A DNA stretch of 24,758 bases, taken from contig NZ_CAMLHF010000070.1 of assembly GCF_946479715.1 (NCBI RefSeq), positions 1 through 24,758 on the forward strand, given 5' to 3'. Shown here piece after piece: positions 23,401-24,758 of this stretch (position 1 is its first letter; the number at the start of each line of letters is the position of its first letter). The position numbers and the translations under genes were made by a program. Source of the DNA: an uncultured Pedobacter sp. GTDB lineage: Bacteria > Bacteroidota > Bacteroidia > Sphingobacteriales > Sphingobacteriaceae. The notes under the pieces are model-generated. The model did not search any database, was not told the DNA's origin, and worked only from the letters and a program-made list of their open reading frames with translations.

Positions 23401-24570
23401 CTATTCTGGTGCTCCCCACATGTATATCTCATTAAAATTCACATAAGTGCCATCAGACCAATTCCTTAAAGTTTTAAATCTGATATATCTCACTTTTGGC
23501 ACATCTAATGGAAATGTAATGGTTTCTCCAGCCGCAGCGGCCTCATTATCTGCATTTGAAAGCTGACCGTTCGGCAATCCTGATGGTTTTATCTGTTCAT
23601 GCGTAGCTATTAACTCCCAGTTATTGAAACTTCCATCCGGGCTTGGATTATTCGAACCCCATATTTCCACTTTCCTTGGATTGTGCAGATTATAGTAAAA
23701 TCCTTGCCTCATAAACCATGTCATACGACTCAATTTAACAGCAACGCCCATATCATAAGTGAACCACTGCGGCATTTTTGCAGCGTCACCAGTATGGTAG
23801 TATCCTCCATTACCAAGATCGCCGTCAAACAAATAGGATATGGCGCCACTATATCCCAAAGGTGCATCAGTAGGTAAACTCACCCCTTTCATTTTTGTTC
23901 TGTCCAGTTTCACCTCGAATAATGGTTTAAGAGTGGTTATTAATGTATCCGATACATTACCCCATCTGTCGCGTATGTAGATGCCAAATTTTGTATCTAT
24001 AGATTTCAAATCCCTCACACTAAAGGCACCTTGCTTTAAATTCGTATAATTTGTATTTATCGTTGAAAAATTTCCAAGTGAATCGTTGGCAAGAATTACA
24101 ATGGCAATATTGTTCTCCGTCATATTCTTAAAGGATACACTTATACCACCAAAATCCGGAATAACTTGAACACTGTCACGAACAATCAGAAAAGGTGCTT
24201 TTTTTGGTTGAACTGTAACAGATAGCGGGGGCGACACATTCTCTCCTCTATCAACCGCATACAATTTTACTTCATATGCACTTGTATCACCAAACCCCTC
24301 AACGGTAAGGTTATTATTATAATAGCTTACCTTCGTTTCTCTAACGGCACCTTGTTTGGATGTATATAAAGCTTTCACATACAGCAAATCCTGATCCGGC
24401 GGTAATTTATAAGTTATTTTAGCCGCACCGCTAAGATTTTCAACAACAGCATTAGTGATGGGTCCGGGAGCAACACCATCGCTAACAAGTGTGGTGAGCT
24501 CAGTTTGTTTGCATCCTGACACGGAAAAGAAAACCGCTCCAGCAAACAATATATATATTAATCTTTTCAT
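23401..24570 (-). CDS. PUL surface lipoprotein, DUF4959/DUF5126/DUF5000 (discoidin-like) type
   Basis: 389 residues from ATG 24570. An upstream ATG at 24615 overlaps the susD stop codon and adds 15 polar residues before the signal, so it was rejected. The lipoprotein signal ends S-V-S-G-C (C20). Three parts: a fibronectin-like DUF4959 region (about 25-115, with PGPITNAVVENLSGAAKITYKLP), a DUF5126-like region (about 118-220, VQVIPDFGGISVSFKN) and a discoidin-like DUF5000 region (about 225-389) containing WFTYDMGVAVKLSRMTWF and KVEIWGSNNP. This protein class directly follows SusD in many Bacteroidota PULs and is thought to help bind glycan at the outer membrane. It starts 38 bp after the susD stop codon. 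Confidence 0.87.
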   Translation of the reverse strand: MKRLIYILFAGAVFFSVSGCKQTELTTLVSDGVAPGPITNAVVENLSGAAKITYKLPPDQDLLYVKALYTSKQGAVRETKVSYYNNNLTVEGFGDTSAYEVKLYAVDRGENVSPPLSVTVQPKKAPFLIVRDSVQVIPDFGGISVSFKNMTENNIAIVILANDSLGNFSTINTNYTNLKQGAFSVRDLKSIDTKFGIYIRDRWGNVSDTLITTLKPLFEVKLDRTKMKGVSLPTDAPLGYSGAISYLFDGDLGNGGYYHTGDAAKMPQWFTYDMGVAVKLSRMTWFMRQGFYYNLHNPRKVEIWGSNNPSPDGSFNNWELIATHEQIKPSGLPNGQLSNADNEAAAAGETITFPLDVPKVRYIRFKTLRNWSDGTYVNFNEIYMWGAPE

Positions 24571-24608
24571 CAGCTTTAACTCTATTTTAAATTGATCATT
24601 GCAATTAT

Positions 24609-24758
24609 TTACCATCCAAGGTTTTGCACCAACTTGGGATTTGCCAGGAAATTATTTTCGCTTATTGGCCAGAAATAATCCCTCGGGCTGACAAAAGATT
24701 GATTAAATAGCAAAACCCTCCTGTTATAATCCTCATAACTGGCCCTGATAATATCCCA
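24609..24758 (-). CDS. SusD-family outer-membrane glycan-binding protein, C-terminal fragment
   Basis: The last 49 codons and stop of an open frame entering from the right edge. The end reads RDYFWPISENN...NPKLVQNLGW, the characteristic C-terminus of SusD/RagB proteins (Y-L-W-P-I-P...N-P-N-L-x-Q-N-P-G-W). SusD is the lipid-anchored lid of the SusC TonB-dependent importer, which should lie immediately beyond the window. The stop codon precedes the next lipoprotein gene by 38 bp, so all genes down to GH92-B are likely one transcript started upstream of susC. Confidence 0.9.
   Translation of the reverse strand, partial: WDIIRASYEDYNRRVLLFNQSFVSPRDYFWPISENNFLANPKLVQNLGW

Noticed and set aside
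24571..24615. Upstream ATG (24615) as the start of the DUF4959-type lipoprotein
   Set aside because: It overlaps the susD stop and would put 15 polar residues before the lipoprotein signal. ATG 24570 gives a normal signal peptide.

Overview
The window looks like the chromosome of a Bacteroidota soil or water bacterium, most likely Sphingobacteriaceae (Pedobacter or Mucilaginibacter type). The evidence is an AT-rich sequence, a SusD C-terminus followed by DUF4959/DUF5000-type and DUF4998-type surface lipoproteins, an orphan FtsX-like permease, Tat-exported metallophosphoesterases, promoters of the Bacteroidota TTTG / TAnnTTTG kind, and weak or absent Shine-Dalgarno sequences. The genus is an inference.

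Left part (1-6000): the 3' end of a tRNA-His gene with an intrinsic terminator, a small four-helix membrane protein with a plausible promoter, a CPA1 Na+/H+ antiporter, a GH43 glycosidase on the minus strand, and, divergent from it, an ABC-type FtsX/MacB-like permease. The permease has a sigma-54 type -24/-12 promoter and two tandem palindromes about 100 bp upstream, which is the layout expected of an enhancer-binding-protein target.

Middle part (5984-11025): a minus-strand unit of two metallophosphoesterases and a NodB/CE4-like lipoprotein faces a third, divergently transcribed metallophosphoesterase. The 336-bp divergent region between them holds two mirror-image arrays of TTCACA units spaced exactly 11 bp. 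That is the geometry of Pho boxes bound by PhoB/PhoP-type regulators, so the group may be a phosphate-starvation scavenging locus. A PHD/EGLN-like 2-oxoglutarate oxygenase follows.

Right part (11028-24758): a polysaccharide utilisation locus, probably for alpha-mannosides or related glycans. One arm, read leftwards, runs SusD (cut by the window edge), two glycan-binding-type lipoproteins, an unassigned (alpha/alpha)6 glycosidase and a GH92 enzyme with an extra N-terminal beta-sandwich region. A second minus-strand operon encodes a phosphomannose-isomerase-type protein with a large extra N-terminal domain, an MFS sugar:proton symporter and a second GH92 lipoprotein. Between the arms is a plus-strand GntR/UTRA regulator. 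The space between the regulator and the second operon contains two identical 17-bp sites, one of them exactly covering a -7 promoter element.

A consistent reading is that outer-surface proteins bind and import the glycan, periplasmic GH92 and (alpha/alpha)6 enzymes trim it, the MFS porter takes up the released sugar, the isomerase feeds it to glycolysis, and the GntR protein senses a phosphosugar. No SusC, hybrid two-component sensor, ECF sigma/anti-sigma pair, integrase or transposase is visible inside the window.
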